Shown: in pieces, positions 8,426 through 17,120 of the stretch | Layout of the letters: each line of letters begins with the position of its first letter | Position numbering within the stretch: the stretch's first letter is position 1 | Assembly (NCBI RefSeq): GCF_024494645.1 | Contig: NZ_JANHDJ010000007.1 | Location: 62,001 to 126,000, forward strand | Source of the DNA: Halohasta litorea | GTDB taxonomy: Archaea > Halobacteriota > Halobacteria > Halobacteriales > Haloferacaceae | DNA: 64,000 nt | Reading direction: 5' to 3' | The notes under the pieces: model-generated | Seen by the model: the letters and a program-made list of their open reading frames with translations, nothing else | Databases searched by the model: none | Told to the model about the DNA's origin: nothing | Position numbers and translations under genes: made by a program

Positions 8426-10039
8426 TTATACGGTCTCGTCGGGGTCGGCTCGCGGCAGCGTGATAACGACCGTCGTTCCGTCGTCGGTCTCGGGGATGCT
8501 GAGCTGGCCGTCGTGTCGGCGAACGATCCAGTTGACGAGCCACAGCCCCAGCCCGCTGCTGTGTTGGAGCGGCGTGATCTCCTGGTTGCCGGTGATGACC
8601 GCAGCCTCGTCGGGATGAATACCGGGGCCGTTGTCGGCGATCCGAACGGTGACGTAGTTCCCGGTCGTCGTGACGGAGATCCGGGCGACCGGGTTCGGTT
8701 TGCTGTGGGCGGCGACGTTGGCGAGGAGCTCTTCGATGGCAAACGAGAGCGTCTCGCCGCCGCGAACCCACACCTGCTCGGGGGCATCGAGCGTGACCGT
8801 CAGCGCCGGGGAGTCGGCAGTCGTCTCCTCGATCCGGTCGGTCAGCAGTCCGACGAGATCGACCGGCCGGTCGTCGGTGGCGGCGGGGTCGATCAGCCGC
8901 TCGGTCAGTCGAACCCGGTCGGCCGTCGAGAGGACGCTATCGATCGCCGACTCCATCGTCTCGGCGCGCTGCTGTTCGTCCTCGGCGGTCGCCTCCCGCT
9001 TGATGTCGGCAGCATGCCCGACCGCGACGTTGAGATCGTTGCGGAGGTTGTGCCGCAGGAACCGGTTGAGGACGAGCAGCATCTGTTCGCGGCGGGCCAA
9101 CGTCGTCGCGAGCCGGTCGAGGGCGTCGCCAATCCCCCGCCACTCGGTCGAGCCGTCGAACTCGATGTCGTCGTCGTAGGTGCGGGCTTCGAGATTGTCG
9201 ATCCGCCGGTGGAGCCGCTCAGTGTGGCGAATCTCCGACTGGTAGATCCAGATGCCGAAACCGGTGATCGTGCCGATGAGGAGGATCGACACGAGAAGAT
9301 GGAGCGTCGCCAACTGCCGAAGCTCCGCATCGATCGCTGCCTCGTCGTAGTGGCTCGTCACGATCCAGTCGGTCGTCGACAGCGATCCGGTGGCGGTGGC
9401 GCTCCCACCGAACCCCTCGGCCGTCGAGTGGAGGACGGTTCCGTTGGAGGTGACGGTCAGCCCGATCTCTTCGTGGGTAGTTTCGAGCGGGCTGAAAAGC
9501 TCGGTCTCGGTGAGATCGTAGGCGGCATTAACCGCGCCGACAACGTCACCGCTGTCGTCACGGAGCGGCGTACTGATGACGACGATGTGGTTGCCGGTGT
9601 CGGCCAGAAACGGATCGCTAATGTAGGTCTCGCCAGCCAGCGCACGCCGGACGTAGCGGCGGTCGGTGAACGACTGGCCGACGACTGCCGCACGGCTCCC
9701 GTTGTCGACGCCCGCGATCGCGACCATCCGCCCGTCGGCGTCGACGACGGAGGCACCGCTGAACGTCGACTCGGTGACGAACGCCGACAATGCGGCCTCC
9801 TGACGGAGATCTCCGTGAGCTTGGAGCGCGGTGTTAGTGGCGACGGTTTCGACATTCTGTCGTTGGTCCGAAAGGCGACTGTCGAGCACCGCGATGGCCG
9901 TTTGGACCTCCTGTTCGGTCGTCTCGGCGACATCGGCGCGAAGATCGTTCCGGTAGCTATCGAAGGTGCCGACGAGTACCGCTGCGGTGATCACTGTCAC
10001 CAGCACAAACACCAGTAGAAACCGATATTTGATCTTCAT
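8426..10039 (-). CDS. Membrane sensor histidine kinase with extracellular Cache-like domain
   Basis: 537 residues from the start MKIKYRFLLVF. TM1 is at about 8-25, a roughly 220-residue extracellular sensor (PAS/Cache-like, with VDADGRMVAIAG and FLADTGNHIVVISTPL) follows, and TM2 is at about 246-266. The phospho-acceptor is H330 in FLRHNLRNDLN, the haloarchaeal variant H-box. The ATPase has ELLANVAAHS, DNGPGI and SGLGLWLV. It should autophosphorylate in response to an external ligand. There is no linked receiver gene, as is common for haloarchaeal kinases. Earlier Met codons would add a basic, non-halophilic extension, so I rejected them. Confidence 0.88.
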   Translation of the reverse strand: MKIKYRFLLVFVLVTVITAAVLVGTFDSYRNDLRADVAETTEQEVQTAIAVLDSRLSDQRQNVETVATNTALQAHGDLRQEAALSAFVTESTFSGASVVDADGRMVAIAGVDNGSRAAVVGQSFTDRRYVRRALAGETYISDPFLADTGNHIVVISTPLRDDSGDVVGAVNAAYDLTETELFSPLETTHEEIGLTVTSNGTVLHSTAEGFGGSATATGSLSTTDWIVTSHYDEAAIDAELRQLATLHLLVSILLIGTITGFGIWIYQSEIRHTERLHRRIDNLEARTYDDDIEFDGSTEWRGIGDALDRLATTLARREQMLLVLNRFLRHNLRNDLNVAVGHAADIKREATAEDEQQRAETMESAIDSVLSTADRVRLTERLIDPAATDDRPVDLVGLLTDRIEETTADSPALTVTLDAPEQVWVRGGETLSFAIEELLANVAAHSKPNPVARISVTTTGNYVTVRIADNGPGIHPDEAAVITGNQEITPLQHSSGLGLWLVNWIVRRHDGQLSIPETDDGTTVVITLPRADPDETV

Positions 10040-10211
10040 TCGCAGAGTACTCAGTGATAGTGAACGTTTCACAACCGGTGTTAATAAAAGAGACGGACAC
10101 CGGAGCCACGAACTCGGACACTCCAGTCGGAGCCTGCACCGACAACGGGTTGCGATCCCATCCGAGACGGATCGACGGTACGTTTTAGTCACCGATCGGT
10201 CTTAGTCAGCT

Positions 10212-10874
10212 ATGGGCCGCGACGACAGCTCTCGGGAGGGCGATGTCGAGCTCCAGGAGGTCCTCTCACAGCTCGACGAGCTCGAAGGGACGATCGAGAC
10301 CCCCGAACAGCACCGGGAGCTCCAGGAGACCAAACACCTCATCGAACGGCTCCCCGGCGGAGAGTTCCTCGACGACCAGATCGACAAGTACACTACCCGA
10401 GATCTCGGCGAGGCCTTCGTCGGCAGCATCATCTTCGCGCTGCCGTTGCTGGTCGAAGACGGCGTGTTCGTGATCGCCGACCACTTTCTGACGGTGCTGG
10501 TCGCTGGCGTCCCCGTCTATCTCGTCGCCCACGTGCTGTTCGTCATCACGCTGACGACGGGGCTGATCTATGCGGTCGACTTCCGGGAGGTGCGGATCGT
10601 CAACCCGATCTTCGGCCTCGTCCCGCGCCGGTTAGTCGGCGTCTTACTAATATCGTTTCTGACCAGCGCGGGGCTCATGGTGCTGTGGGGGCGGATGGAT
10701 ATCGGCGATCCGACAACAGCAGCGGTCTTCGCCCGAATAACAGTCGTCTGGGCGGCCGCTGCCCTCGGCGCATCGTTAGGTGACATCCTCCCGGGCGAAA
10801 GCAAGGGGACCGACCTCACACTGGGGAATCTCGACGAGCTGATCGAGACGAACGACGGTACAGCCAGGCGGTGA
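10212..10874 (+). CDS. DUF2391 family integral membrane protein
   Basis: 220 residues. The N-terminal 60 residues are charged and probably helical (QEVLSQLDELEGTIETPE). Five to six hydrophobic segments follow from about residue 68, beginning GEAFVGSIIFALPLLVEDGVF, the signature region of the DUF2391 family. The C-terminal GDILPGESKG and LGNLDELIE words are typical. Function is not known. A second, shorter family member is at 61728-62174. It is divergent from the sensor kinase. Confidence 0.75.
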   Translation: MGRDDSSREGDVELQEVLSQLDELEGTIETPEQHRELQETKHLIERLPGGEFLDDQIDKYTTRDLGEAFVGSIIFALPLLVEDGVFVIADHFLTVLVAGVPVYLVAHVLFVITLTTGLIYAVDFREVRIVNPIFGLVPRRLVGVLLISFLTSAGLMVLWGRMDIGDPTTAAVFARITVVWAAAALGASLGDILPGESKGTDLTLGNLDELIETNDGTARR

Positions 10875-11054
10875 TTCGCTTGTCGACTGTACTGTCAACG
10901 GGACGATTTCGGCACCAGCAGACCAGTAGTCGCTTGCTAACCGGTGACCGCAGGCATACTCGAGACAGTAGGTCGGCTCGGTCGTGGCCGCAAACACGCC
11001 CAGCCCTGCCAGCCTCGACACCACCGCGTCGGTGTCGTCGGCCTCCGATCGCAC
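10776..11054 (-). CDS. Possible small gene, 3' end antisense to the DUF2391 gene
   Basis: A frame of 92 codons from a GTG at 11054, downstream of folA on the same strand. Across 10880-11054 the third positions are strongly GC-rich and the text LGVFAATTEPTYCLEYACGH looks like a real protein with two Cys. The last 33 codons (10776-10874) overlap the end of the opposite-strand DUF2391 gene, so either the genes overlap or this is a decayed gene that has lost its own stop. I do not recognise the family. The exact start is uncertain. Confidence 0.4.
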   Translation of the reverse strand: MRSEADDTDAVVSRLAGLGVFAATTEPTYCLEYACGHRLASDYWSAGAEIVPLTVQSTSESPPGCTVVRLDQLVEIPQCEVGPLAFAREDVT

Positions 11055-11130
11055 CCCTCCCCGGTCGGGGCTGTCGCCGACCTCGAGGCGGTCATCGGTA
11101 TCGCGTGCTAAACGATCGGATCTCGGCCAG

Positions 11131-11631
11131 TCATTGGTCGCGGTCTGCTCCGGTGTCGGCGCGAACCCACTCCTGGAGCCGAAACCGATCGTACTCCGTC
11201 TCGTCGGCCAGTTGCCACTCACTCTCGTCCCACTCGGGATAGTAGGTGTCGCCCTCGTAGCTGCCGTGGACGCGACTCAGCACCATGCGGTCGATGTGGG
11301 GCTGAAACAGGTCGTAAATCACACCGCCGCCGATCACGTGAGCCCGCTCGGCGCCGAGTGCCTCGGCGATTTCGATTGCCGCCTCGACGCCCCCAGCGTG
11401 GTGGGCGGTGTCGACATCGAAGGCGCCGTGGCTCCGGCTGAGGACGATCTGGTGGCTCCCCGGCAGGTCCTCCCGCATCGAGTCGAAGGTTCGGCGACCC
11501 AAGATTACGGGATCGGCGGCGATCCGCTCGCGGTACTGCTGTTTGTCGGCCGGAATCGACGGCCACGGGAGTTCGCCGTCGTCGCCGATCACGCGGTTGT
11601 CGGCGATGGCGGCGACAGAAACGAGTTCCAT
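11131..11631 (-). CDS. folA: Dihydrofolate reductase
   Basis: A 166-residue DHFR that reduces dihydrofolate to tetrahydrofolate with NADPH. The N-terminal [20 protein letters not shown] and [10 protein letters not shown] (the W-P of the substrate loop) are typical, [10 protein letters not shown] is the cofactor motif, and [12 protein letters not shown] is the conserved GG site. The acidic composition matches halophilic DHFR. No thymidylate synthase gene follows in this window, although the two are often linked in haloarchaea. A possible small gene lies downstream on the same strand. Confidence 0.95.
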   Translation of the reverse strand: MELVSVAAIADNRVIGDDGELPWPSIPADKQQYRERIAADPVILGRRTFDSMREDLPGSHQIVLSRSHGAFDVDTAHHAGGVEAAIEIAEALGAERAHVIGGGVIYDLFQPHIDRMVLSRVHGSYEGDTYYPEWDESEWQLADETEYDRFRLQEWVRADTGADRDQ

Positions 11632-11695
11632 TGATAGCTGGTTCGAACTATGGGATAATACGGGTTGTCATGGCAGCCAGTCCGGATACGATGGC

Positions 11696-11986
11696 TCAGT
11701 TGACCGCCGAGATGGAGGGTTCGAACTCTCCGGACTCCTCGGCGTCGTCCGACTGGGCGGCCGCAAGCGAGTAGAGCCGTTTCCGGGCATCCTGGATATA
11801 CAGTTCTTCGGTGACGACGCCCTCGTCTTCCAGCGTCGAGAGCGCATACCGAACGGTTCGAGCCGGGAGAAGCGACTGCTCGGCGAGTTGGCCCTGGGTC
11901 AGCGGCCCCTCGTATTCGAGGGTTTTGTAGACGAGTTTTGCGCTCGGCGGGAGGTCTTCGAGCGTCGACCGAAGTGAGTCCGTCAT
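11696..11986 (-). CDS. Small winged-helix regulator (MarR-like), paralog 1
   Basis: 96 residues from MTDSLRST. It consists almost entirely of one winged helix: LPPSAKLVYKTLEYEG (helix 1), LTQGQLAEQSLLPARTVRYA (helix-turn-helix) and GVVTEELYIQDARKRLY (the wing). It should bind DNA as a dimer. The target and ligand are not evident. A clear paralog is at 36161-36421. It is divergent from the metalloprotease gene, so it could control that gene. Confidence 0.8.
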   Translation of the reverse strand: MTDSLRSTLEDLPPSAKLVYKTLEYEGPLTQGQLAEQSLLPARTVRYALSTLEDEGVVTEELYIQDARKRLYSLAAAQSDDAEESGEFEPSISAVN

Positions 11987-12123
11987 TGGTGTCCGTTCGA
12001 CGGGTACAATATAAGTCCTTGTGCGGTTGTGCGCCCGGTGCGACAAACCCCGCGCCTGATCGGTCGGTCACTGCCGCCCGGATCGTCACAAGAGGTATAC
12101 TATCGTGTTTCGAAGACGGAACA

Positions 12124-13149
12124 ATGAACCGACGCCAGCTGCTCGCCGCCTCGACGGGCTGTCTGGGCTGTGTGGCTGGCTGCACCGCGGTCGACCTGCC
12201 GGGGATCGGCTCGAACGGCCGCCATCCGTTCGCGGATTCGACGGTCGCCGTTCGCATCGAGGACCGCGGAACGACCGACCACGATATCGAGGCAAACGCG
12301 GCCGAAGTGCTCGATTTCTGGGCCACCGAGAGCAGCCGGTATGCTGGCTTCGAGATCGACTTCGAGCGCGTCCAGGAGGGCGGCGATCTCGTCTTGGCCT
12401 ACGTCGACAGCGCCGAGGACTGCAGCGGCGTCGAAAACTACAACAGCGACGTACTGGGCTGTGCGCCACTTATCCGCCCCGAGAACCGCCTCCCACGACC
12501 GGTGACCGCCTACGTCGTCGCCGCCGACCGCCCCTTCGGCTCGGTTCGGACGACCGCCAAACACGAGATCGGCCACATTCTGGGATTGGGCCACGACGAC
12601 GAGTCCCGCGAGATCATGTCGAACGACCCCGAGGATCGGATTCCCCGCTACGAGATCCGTATCGACATCTGGGAGACTGCGATCGGAGCCAGCGAGCGGG
12701 CCAACGAGGCGGTCGGAGAGCTCAACGCGGGGATCAGCGAGTGGAACGACGAGGCCTACGACGCGGCGATCGAGCGCTTCGAGGCAGCCGCGGGCGCGTT
12801 TGGGGCTGCCCGCGATGCGTTTCGGACCGCACGGGATCGAACCGCCGAGTTGGCGGCCGACCCGCCGCTGGAGACCGTCGAGCTGTCGGCGCTCACTGCG
12901 GCTCTCGACAGTCGTATCGAGCGCGTAACGATCGGAAAGAGGGCCGCCGAAACGATGCAGGAGGCTGCCGAAGCCATCAGCGAGGGCGACAGGTCGACCG
13001 CACGGCAACGAGTCTCGGCGGGCAACGACCTGCTCGCGGCGTTCGGGGAAATCGAGGTCGGGGAGCTCCGAACGGTCGCTGTCGCGCTCGGCTTGGTGCG
13101 TGGCTTCGACCGCGAGGACAGCGGCGAGACCATCGAAGACAGTCTGTGA
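12124..13149 (+). CDS. Tat-exported lipoprotein, metzincin-type zinc metalloprotease
   Basis: 341 residues. The N-terminus MNRRQLLAAS...GCVAGC combines a twin-Arg signal with a lipobox Cys (C20), so it is probably a Tat lipoprotein on the outer face of the membrane. The zinc site is KHEIGHILGLGHD (H147, E148, H151, H157), the metzincin HExxHxxGxxH pattern, with M165 a possible Met-turn. After residue about 175 the protein is a long Ala/Glu-rich helical region, probably coiled coil. The substrate is unknown. Its promoter region is shared with the small winged-helix gene. Confidence 0.8.
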   Translation: MNRRQLLAASTGCLGCVAGCTAVDLPGIGSNGRHPFADSTVAVRIEDRGTTDHDIEANAAEVLDFWATESSRYAGFEIDFERVQEGGDLVLAYVDSAEDCSGVENYNSDVLGCAPLIRPENRLPRPVTAYVVAADRPFGSVRTTAKHEIGHILGLGHDDESREIMSNDPEDRIPRYEIRIDIWETAIGASERANEAVGELNAGISEWNDEAYDAAIERFEAAAGAFGAARDAFRTARDRTAELAADPPLETVELSALTAALDSRIERVTIGKRAAETMQEAAEAISEGDRSTARQRVSAGNDLLAAFGEIEVGELRTVAVALGLVRGFDREDSGETIEDSL

Positions 13150-13235
13150 GCGGCCAATAGCCTGAAAGGTCGGCCGGGAGTACTCTTGAAACAGCCAAAT
13201 TGAACGAAAAGGGAGTGGCGGTCGGCGGGCCGTCG

Positions 13236-13817
13236 CTACGGTGCTTCGTTGGTTTCGAGCGTGAAGTCGTCGATCGGATAGGCGACACAGGTCAGCATGT
13301 AGCCCTCCTCCATTTCCTCTTCGGTGAACGTTTCCTGTTCGTAGTGGATCACGTGGTCTTCGGCCGGGCCATCGGGGGTATGGGCCGCACAGGAGACACA
13401 CTGACCCTGTCGGCAGGCGTAGGGGAGGTCGAAGCCTTCGTCTTCGGCTTTGTCGAGGATCGTCTCGTTGCTGGCGACCTCGATGGTCTCGCCTTCTTTT
13501 TCGAGTTCAATATCGAAGTACTCGACTTCGTCTTCCGGCATATCGGCCGGGCTCTGGGATTCCTCCTCGGCCTCTTCGAGTTCGGCTCCCTCTTGGCCGC
13601 CCGCCTCGCCGACGGCGGGGACCGCACCGCCACCGCCGCCGATAGAGCGGTTCATCGGCTCGGGGAAGCTCGTCTCGGGGACGCTGGCGGCCCGTGTGTC
13701 GAGGATCTCCTGGGAGATGTCGGCGTTGGCTTCCCACCCGGTTCCGTTGGTGAAGTGGAGAATGGCAAGCACGCCGACCACACCCGCTGCGATACTGACC
13801 GCCACTAGATCAACCAT
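13236..13817 (-). CDS. Membrane-anchored 2Fe-2S ferredoxin
   Basis: 193 residues. One N-terminal transmembrane helix (about 3-21) is followed by a low-complexity Gly/Glu linker (58-95) and a plant-type ferredoxin domain with ligands C135, C140, C143 (CRQGQCVSC) and C177 (LTCVAYP). The domain would face the cytoplasm or the outside depending on topology, which I cannot settle. It probably passes electrons at the membrane to an unknown partner. It differs clearly from the soluble ferredoxin at 1618-2007. The gene converges with the metalloprotease gene. Confidence 0.88.
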   Translation of the reverse strand: MVDLVAVSIAAGVVGVLAILHFTNGTGWEANADISQEILDTRAASVPETSFPEPMNRSIGGGGGAVPAVGEAGGQEGAELEEAEEESQSPADMPEDEVEYFDIELEKEGETIEVASNETILDKAEDEGFDLPYACRQGQCVSCAAHTPDGPAEDHVIHYEQETFTEEEMEEGYMLTCVAYPIDDFTLETNEAP

Positions 13818-13872
13818 GTGTGGGCGTACGGAATCGGGGTTTAATTACGTTACGAGACCGCCGAGCGCTGGG

Positions 13873-14784
13873 TCAGTCCTCTCTCCGCCGGGCGACTTCG
13901 TGTCGACCGAAGCCGTAGCGGAGCCGATTGGCCAGCCGCCGCGAAAAGCGCCCTTCGTTCCGGCTGTCGAACCGCTCGGCGAGCGCCTGATAAATGAGTG
14001 GGACCGGAACCTCCTGTTCAAGGGACTCCTGGACGGTCCAGGTGCCGGTCGAGCCACCGGCGATGTAATCGTCGACATCACTGAGGGCGTCGTCCTCGGT
14101 GGCCTCCTCGACGAAGGCCTCCTCACAGAGCTCTAGGAGCCACGACCGGATCACCGCGCCGTTGTTCCACGTGCGCGCGACAGTTTCGAGATCCAGATCG
14201 TAGCGGCCGTCGGCCAGCAGCTCGAACCCTTCGCCGTAGGCCTGCATCAGCGCGTACTCGACGCCGTTGTGGACCATCTTCACGTAGTGGCCCGCCCCCG
14301 ACGGCCCCATGTATCCGTGGCCATCCGGCCCGGTAGCGACCGCATCGAAGACGGGAACGAGTTCGTCGTAAGCCCACTGCGGGCCGCCGACCATCAGTGA
14401 AAAGCCTTCTTCGGCGCTTGCGGGCCCGCCGCTGGTCCCGCAGTCGAGATACGCCGCCGGGCAGGCCTCAGCCCGATCAAGCGAGCGCTCGAAATGCGAG
14501 TTGCCGCCGTCGACCACCACGTCATCCTCGGTGAGATGGGGATCGAGATCGTCGAGGGTGGCGTCGACCGCCTTCCCCGCGGGCACCATCAGCCAGATAC
14601 GTTTGTCGTCGCCGAGTTCCGCGGCCAGATCAACGATCGAATCGGCGGGCGTCGCGCCCGCCTCGGCTGCCGATTCGACCGCCTCGTCGTCGAGATCGAA
14701 GGCGACCACGTCGTGGCCCGCCGCCAGTGTTCGGTCGACAACGATCCGTCCCATCCGTCCAAGTCCGATAACGCCGAGTTCCAT
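13873..14784 (-). CDS. gnd: 6-phosphogluconate dehydrogenase, short archaeal type
   Basis: 303 residues, the short GndA form. It converts 6-phosphogluconate to ribulose 5-phosphate with release of CO2, the oxidative pentose phosphate route used by haloarchaea. Seen: the Rossmann motif GLGRMGRIV near the start, VVDGGNSHFERS, the catalytic region DCGTSGGPASAEEGFSLMVGG, and KMVHNGVEYALMQ with the catalytic Lys and substrate Asn. The start at 14784 directly precedes the first beta strand. It is divergent from an exported protein gene. Confidence 0.93.
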   Translation of the reverse strand: MELGVIGLGRMGRIVVDRTLAAGHDVVAFDLDDEAVESAAEAGATPADSIVDLAAELGDDKRIWLMVPAGKAVDATLDDLDPHLTEDDVVVDGGNSHFERSLDRAEACPAAYLDCGTSGGPASAEEGFSLMVGGPQWAYDELVPVFDAVATGPDGHGYMGPSGAGHYVKMVHNGVEYALMQAYGEGFELLADGRYDLDLETVARTWNNGAVIRSWLLELCEEAFVEEATEDDALSDVDDYIAGGSTGTWTVQESLEQEVPVPLIYQALAERFDSRNEGRFSRRLANRLRYGFGRHEVARRRED

Positions 14785-14872
14785 ACCGGACCCGAAACGG
14801 TACGGTGACCTATGGGTTGTGATTGTTCGCAGAACCCGCCGCCAGCGGGTCGACGACCGCCGAGCCGGAGTC

Positions 14873-14880
14873 ATATATAA
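14873..14880 (+). promoter_or_regulatory. TATA box upstream of the exported cupredoxin-like gene
   Basis: ATATATAA, about 76 bases before the ATG at 14953, which suggests a 5' leader of around 50 bases. Confidence 0.45.
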
Positions 14881-14952
14881 ACGCTGGGGTCGTTTCCCAG
14901 CAGTTGGGAACCGGCGACGGGGGTTACACACCGGTCACTAAGTGGGCGACAG

Positions 14953-15642
14953 ATGGATCTCTTAGACACCATTACCGGGCAGACAGAGACATCCAGACGG
15001 GCACTGATACGCGGGGCGATCCTCGGGGTCGCCGGGATAACGGGTGTAACCGCAGCACAGACGGATGGGGCGGACGCGATCAGCTATTTCAACGACGACA
15101 GCAACGACGACGAGGAGTCGACCGTCCAGTCGGCCGACCTGGCCGACGATCCAGGAGATGGCGGCGACGGCTCCGACGGCGGCAGCGGCGGCAGCCGGGG
15201 GAAAGAGGTCGTCAGTCAGGTCGACCTGACCGAACGCGACGGCCGGGTAACGCTCCGACTCGGAGCCTACGAGCGTGTCATCGGGGATTTCAATCAGGCC
15301 GACGGAAACTCCGTCGGTAACTCGGCGTGGCGCGTCGACGGCAAACTGGCTGCACGCAGTGGCGTCTCTTTCCGGGCATATGAAGGCGACAGCGTCGTGG
15401 TAACCCTCCAGAACCCGACGCCGGTCCCCTACAGCCTCTCGATCAGTACCGCCGACGGCGACGGCGAGCGGCTCGCGGCCGACAACCGCGGTGTCACCGT
15501 TCATGCTGGTGGCGTCGAGACGCTCGTTGTCGACGAACTCGCAGGCGGCGAGTACGCCTACGAGGTCGAGACGCTGACCCGGCCGATCGAGCCACTGGTC
15601 GGGCGACTGTTGGTCGACAGCGAGTCCGACTCCGCCTCATAG
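14953..15642 (+). CDS. Tat-exported protein with a cupredoxin-like beta domain
   Basis: 229 residues. The N-terminus has a twin-Arg signal ([16 protein letters not shown]), then an Asp/Gly/Ser-rich spacer (about 45-83) and a beta-rich C-terminal domain (about 85-225) with [19 protein letters not shown] and [14 protein letters not shown], a pattern like single-domain cupredoxins. The Cys and His copper ligands I would expect are not all present, so metal binding is doubtful. It is probably a surface protein of unknown function. Confidence 0.6.
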   Translation: MDLLDTITGQTETSRRALIRGAILGVAGITGVTAAQTDGADAISYFNDDSNDDEESTVQSADLADDPGDGGDGSDGGSGGSRGKEVVSQVDLTERDGRVTLRLGAYERVIGDFNQADGNSVGNSAWRVDGKLAARSGVSFRAYEGDSVVVTLQNPTPVPYSLSISTADGDGERLAADNRGVTVHAGGVETLVVDELAGGEYAYEVETLTRPIEPLVGRLLVDSESDSAS

Positions 15643-15725
15643 TCGCCGAGAGTCGCCATCGAGAGCCGCACAAACCCGAACCTGCTTTCGACGTGCTTTT
15701 TATCGCCCATCGAGAGAAGTCACGT

Positions 15726-16118
15726 ATGGCAGATTTCACAGTCGTCGTCGCCGACCCCGAAGACGGGTCTACCTACCAGCTTGACGTGGACGGACAGGAC
15801 GCGAACCGATTCGTCGGCCGAGACATCGGCGAAGAAGTCGACGGTGGCGCGGTCGGACTCGACGGCTACACCCTCGAAATCACCGGTGGCTCCGACGAGA
15901 CCGGTCGACCAATGCGTGAGAACGTCCCCGGCTCGAACATCAAACAGCTGCTTCTCGACGGCGGCGTCGGCTTCGAGCCGAGCCGCGACGGCGAGCGGAA
16001 ACGGATCACGGTCCGCGGCCGCAAGGTCTCCGACGAGACCGCCCAGATCAACGCCAAAGTCACCGACAGCGACGAGGGCGTCGCCGAGGTACTCGGCGAG
16101 AGCGACGACGACGAGTAA
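15726..16118 (+). CDS. rps6e: 30S ribosomal protein S6e
   Basis: 130 residues matching archaeal S6e in length and sequence. The signature [15 protein letters not shown] and [15 protein letters not shown] text is clear, as is [16 protein letters not shown] text ([20 protein letters not shown]). It binds rRNA in the small subunit. A TTTTTATC element centred near 15700 puts the transcript start at the ATG, so the mRNA is probably leaderless. A haloarchaeal hypothetical gene follows after 19 bases, probably cotranscribed. Confidence 0.96.
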   Translation: MADFTVVVADPEDGSTYQLDVDGQDANRFVGRDIGEEVDGGAVGLDGYTLEITGGSDETGRPMRENVPGSNIKQLLLDGGVGFEPSRDGERKRITVRGRKVSDETAQINAKVTDSDEGVAEVLGESDDDE

Positions 16119-16137
16119 CCCGCCTTCGAGTTTTCTC

Positions 16138-16572
16138 ATGAGCAACCGACTCCCCAGCGACAGCGAAGCCGTCGACACCGCCCGCGCCGAACTCGTCCGA
16201 CTCGGCAGCGCGCGCCGACAGGGAATCAGACTCCCCGAGGCTGCCAGCGACGAACTCGCGGCTGGCGACGCGATACGGCTCGTCTTCGACGACACGGAGT
16301 ACCACGCGGTCGTCGCCGAGGACACACGTGGCCTCCTGGTCCGTGGAGCCTACGACAACAGGCGGCTGGCCAAGACCACCGGCGAGGGTGAGAACCGACT
16401 GGCCGAGTGGCTCCGCGAACTCGGGCGCGAATCGGGCAACAGCGTCGAGTTCGATACGGTCGTCGCAGGCGAACAGTACGGCCTCCGCCCGCCGGGCGAA
16501 CGAGCCATTTATACGGTCACACAGGGGCCGCGCTCCTCGCTGTCGTCGATCGCCGAGAACCTCGACGAGTAG
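16138..16572 (+). CDS. Conserved haloarchaeal hypothetical (DUF7112-like)
   Basis: 144 residues, no membrane segment. The text RLVFDDTEYHAVVAEDTRGL and GLRPPGERAIYTV recurs in the haloarchaeal family that follows rps6e; from memory this is DUF7112. It looks like a small beta-rich protein with an RNA- or protein-binding barrel, but no function is known. The 19-base gap after rps6e supports cotranscription and a possible link to the ribosome. Confidence 0.7.
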   Translation: MSNRLPSDSEAVDTARAELVRLGSARRQGIRLPEAASDELAAGDAIRLVFDDTEYHAVVAEDTRGLLVRGAYDNRRLAKTTGEGENRLAEWLRELGRESGNSVEFDTVVAGEQYGLRPPGERAIYTVTQGPRSSLSSIAENLDE

Positions 16573-16588
16573 GCGGTCGGTACGATAC

Positions 16589-16603
16589 GTAGGCGGTGGC
16601 TAC
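16589..16603 (+). repeat. Copy of the intergenic GTAGGCGGTGGCTAC motif
   Basis: Exact GTAGGCGGTGGCTAC just after the preceding stop codon. A related word, GTAGGCGGTCGGTAC, overlaps the stop at 16569-16583. Confidence 0.4.
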
Positions 16604-16650
16604 CGTCCCGAAGTGAGAGTTCATATAGGGATGGCGACCGGAGGCGGGGT

Positions 16651-17085
16651 ATGGACAAACTGGAGCAGTTTCTCGCGGGCGAGCGGCTCGACGACGTGGC
16701 GATCCACATCGACGAGAGCCAACTGGGCGGCGACCACAACCTCGGCAGTGCGGGCGAGGAAGTCGACACCGGCATCGTGCTGGTGGTTCCCGGCGAGGCG
16801 GGACGCAACGCCTTCCAGCAAGCGACCGGTATCGGTGCGATGGAGTTCGCCAAGGAGGCGATGGGCCGGGACGGCGAGATCGAGTCGACGCTCGCTGGCG
16901 GCGTCTGTCCGGACGACGATGGTGACGACGGCGACCACAACATCGAGTTCGTGCTGTCGTTCGCGGAGGCCCAAAACGAGGAGGTCGGGGGGATGTACGA
17001 GGAGGGCGACGTGATTCACGCCTACGCCCACTGTTCCTGTGGCGTGAATTTCAGCCACAAGTGGCTGGCTGGCAGCCGACAGTAG
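16651..17085 (+). CDS. Conserved haloarchaeal hypothetical (DUF5807-like)
   Basis: 144 residues, acidic. It starts with LEQFLAGERLDDVAIHIDES and ends with HCSCGVNFSHKWLAGSR, which has two Cys in a CSCG turn. GIVLVVPGEAGRNAFQQATG suggests an alpha/beta core. I believe it belongs to the haloarchaeal DUF5807 family; no function is known. It converges with bioB, and a hairpin-forming word GTAGCG-T-CGCTAC (17093-17105) lies between the two stops. Confidence 0.7.
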   Translation: MDKLEQFLAGERLDDVAIHIDESQLGGDHNLGSAGEEVDTGIVLVVPGEAGRNAFQQATGIGAMEFAKEAMGRDGEIESTLAGGVCPDDDGDDGDHNIEFVLSFAEAQNEEVGGMYEEGDVIHAYAHCSCGVNFSHKWLAGSRQ

Positions 17086-17092
17086 CCTGTCG

Positions 17093-17120
17093 GTAGCGTC
17101 GCTACGTAGACGGTGGCTAC
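17093..17120. terminator. Hairpin and GTAGACGGTGGCTAC motif between convergent genes
   Basis: 17093-17105 is a perfect 6-bp inverted repeat around one base. It is followed directly by GTAGACGGTGGCTAC (17106-17120), another copy of the window's intergenic motif. The position between two converging stop codons suits a transcription terminator, but no long T-run is present. Confidence 0.35.

Noticed and set aside
12100..13401. 433-codon open frame on the minus strand opposite the metalloprotease
   Set aside because: Long open frames opposite GC-rich genes are expected in haloarchaea. This one is rich in Arg and Gly, lacks acidic bias, and the plus strand has a clear signal peptide and HExxH motif.
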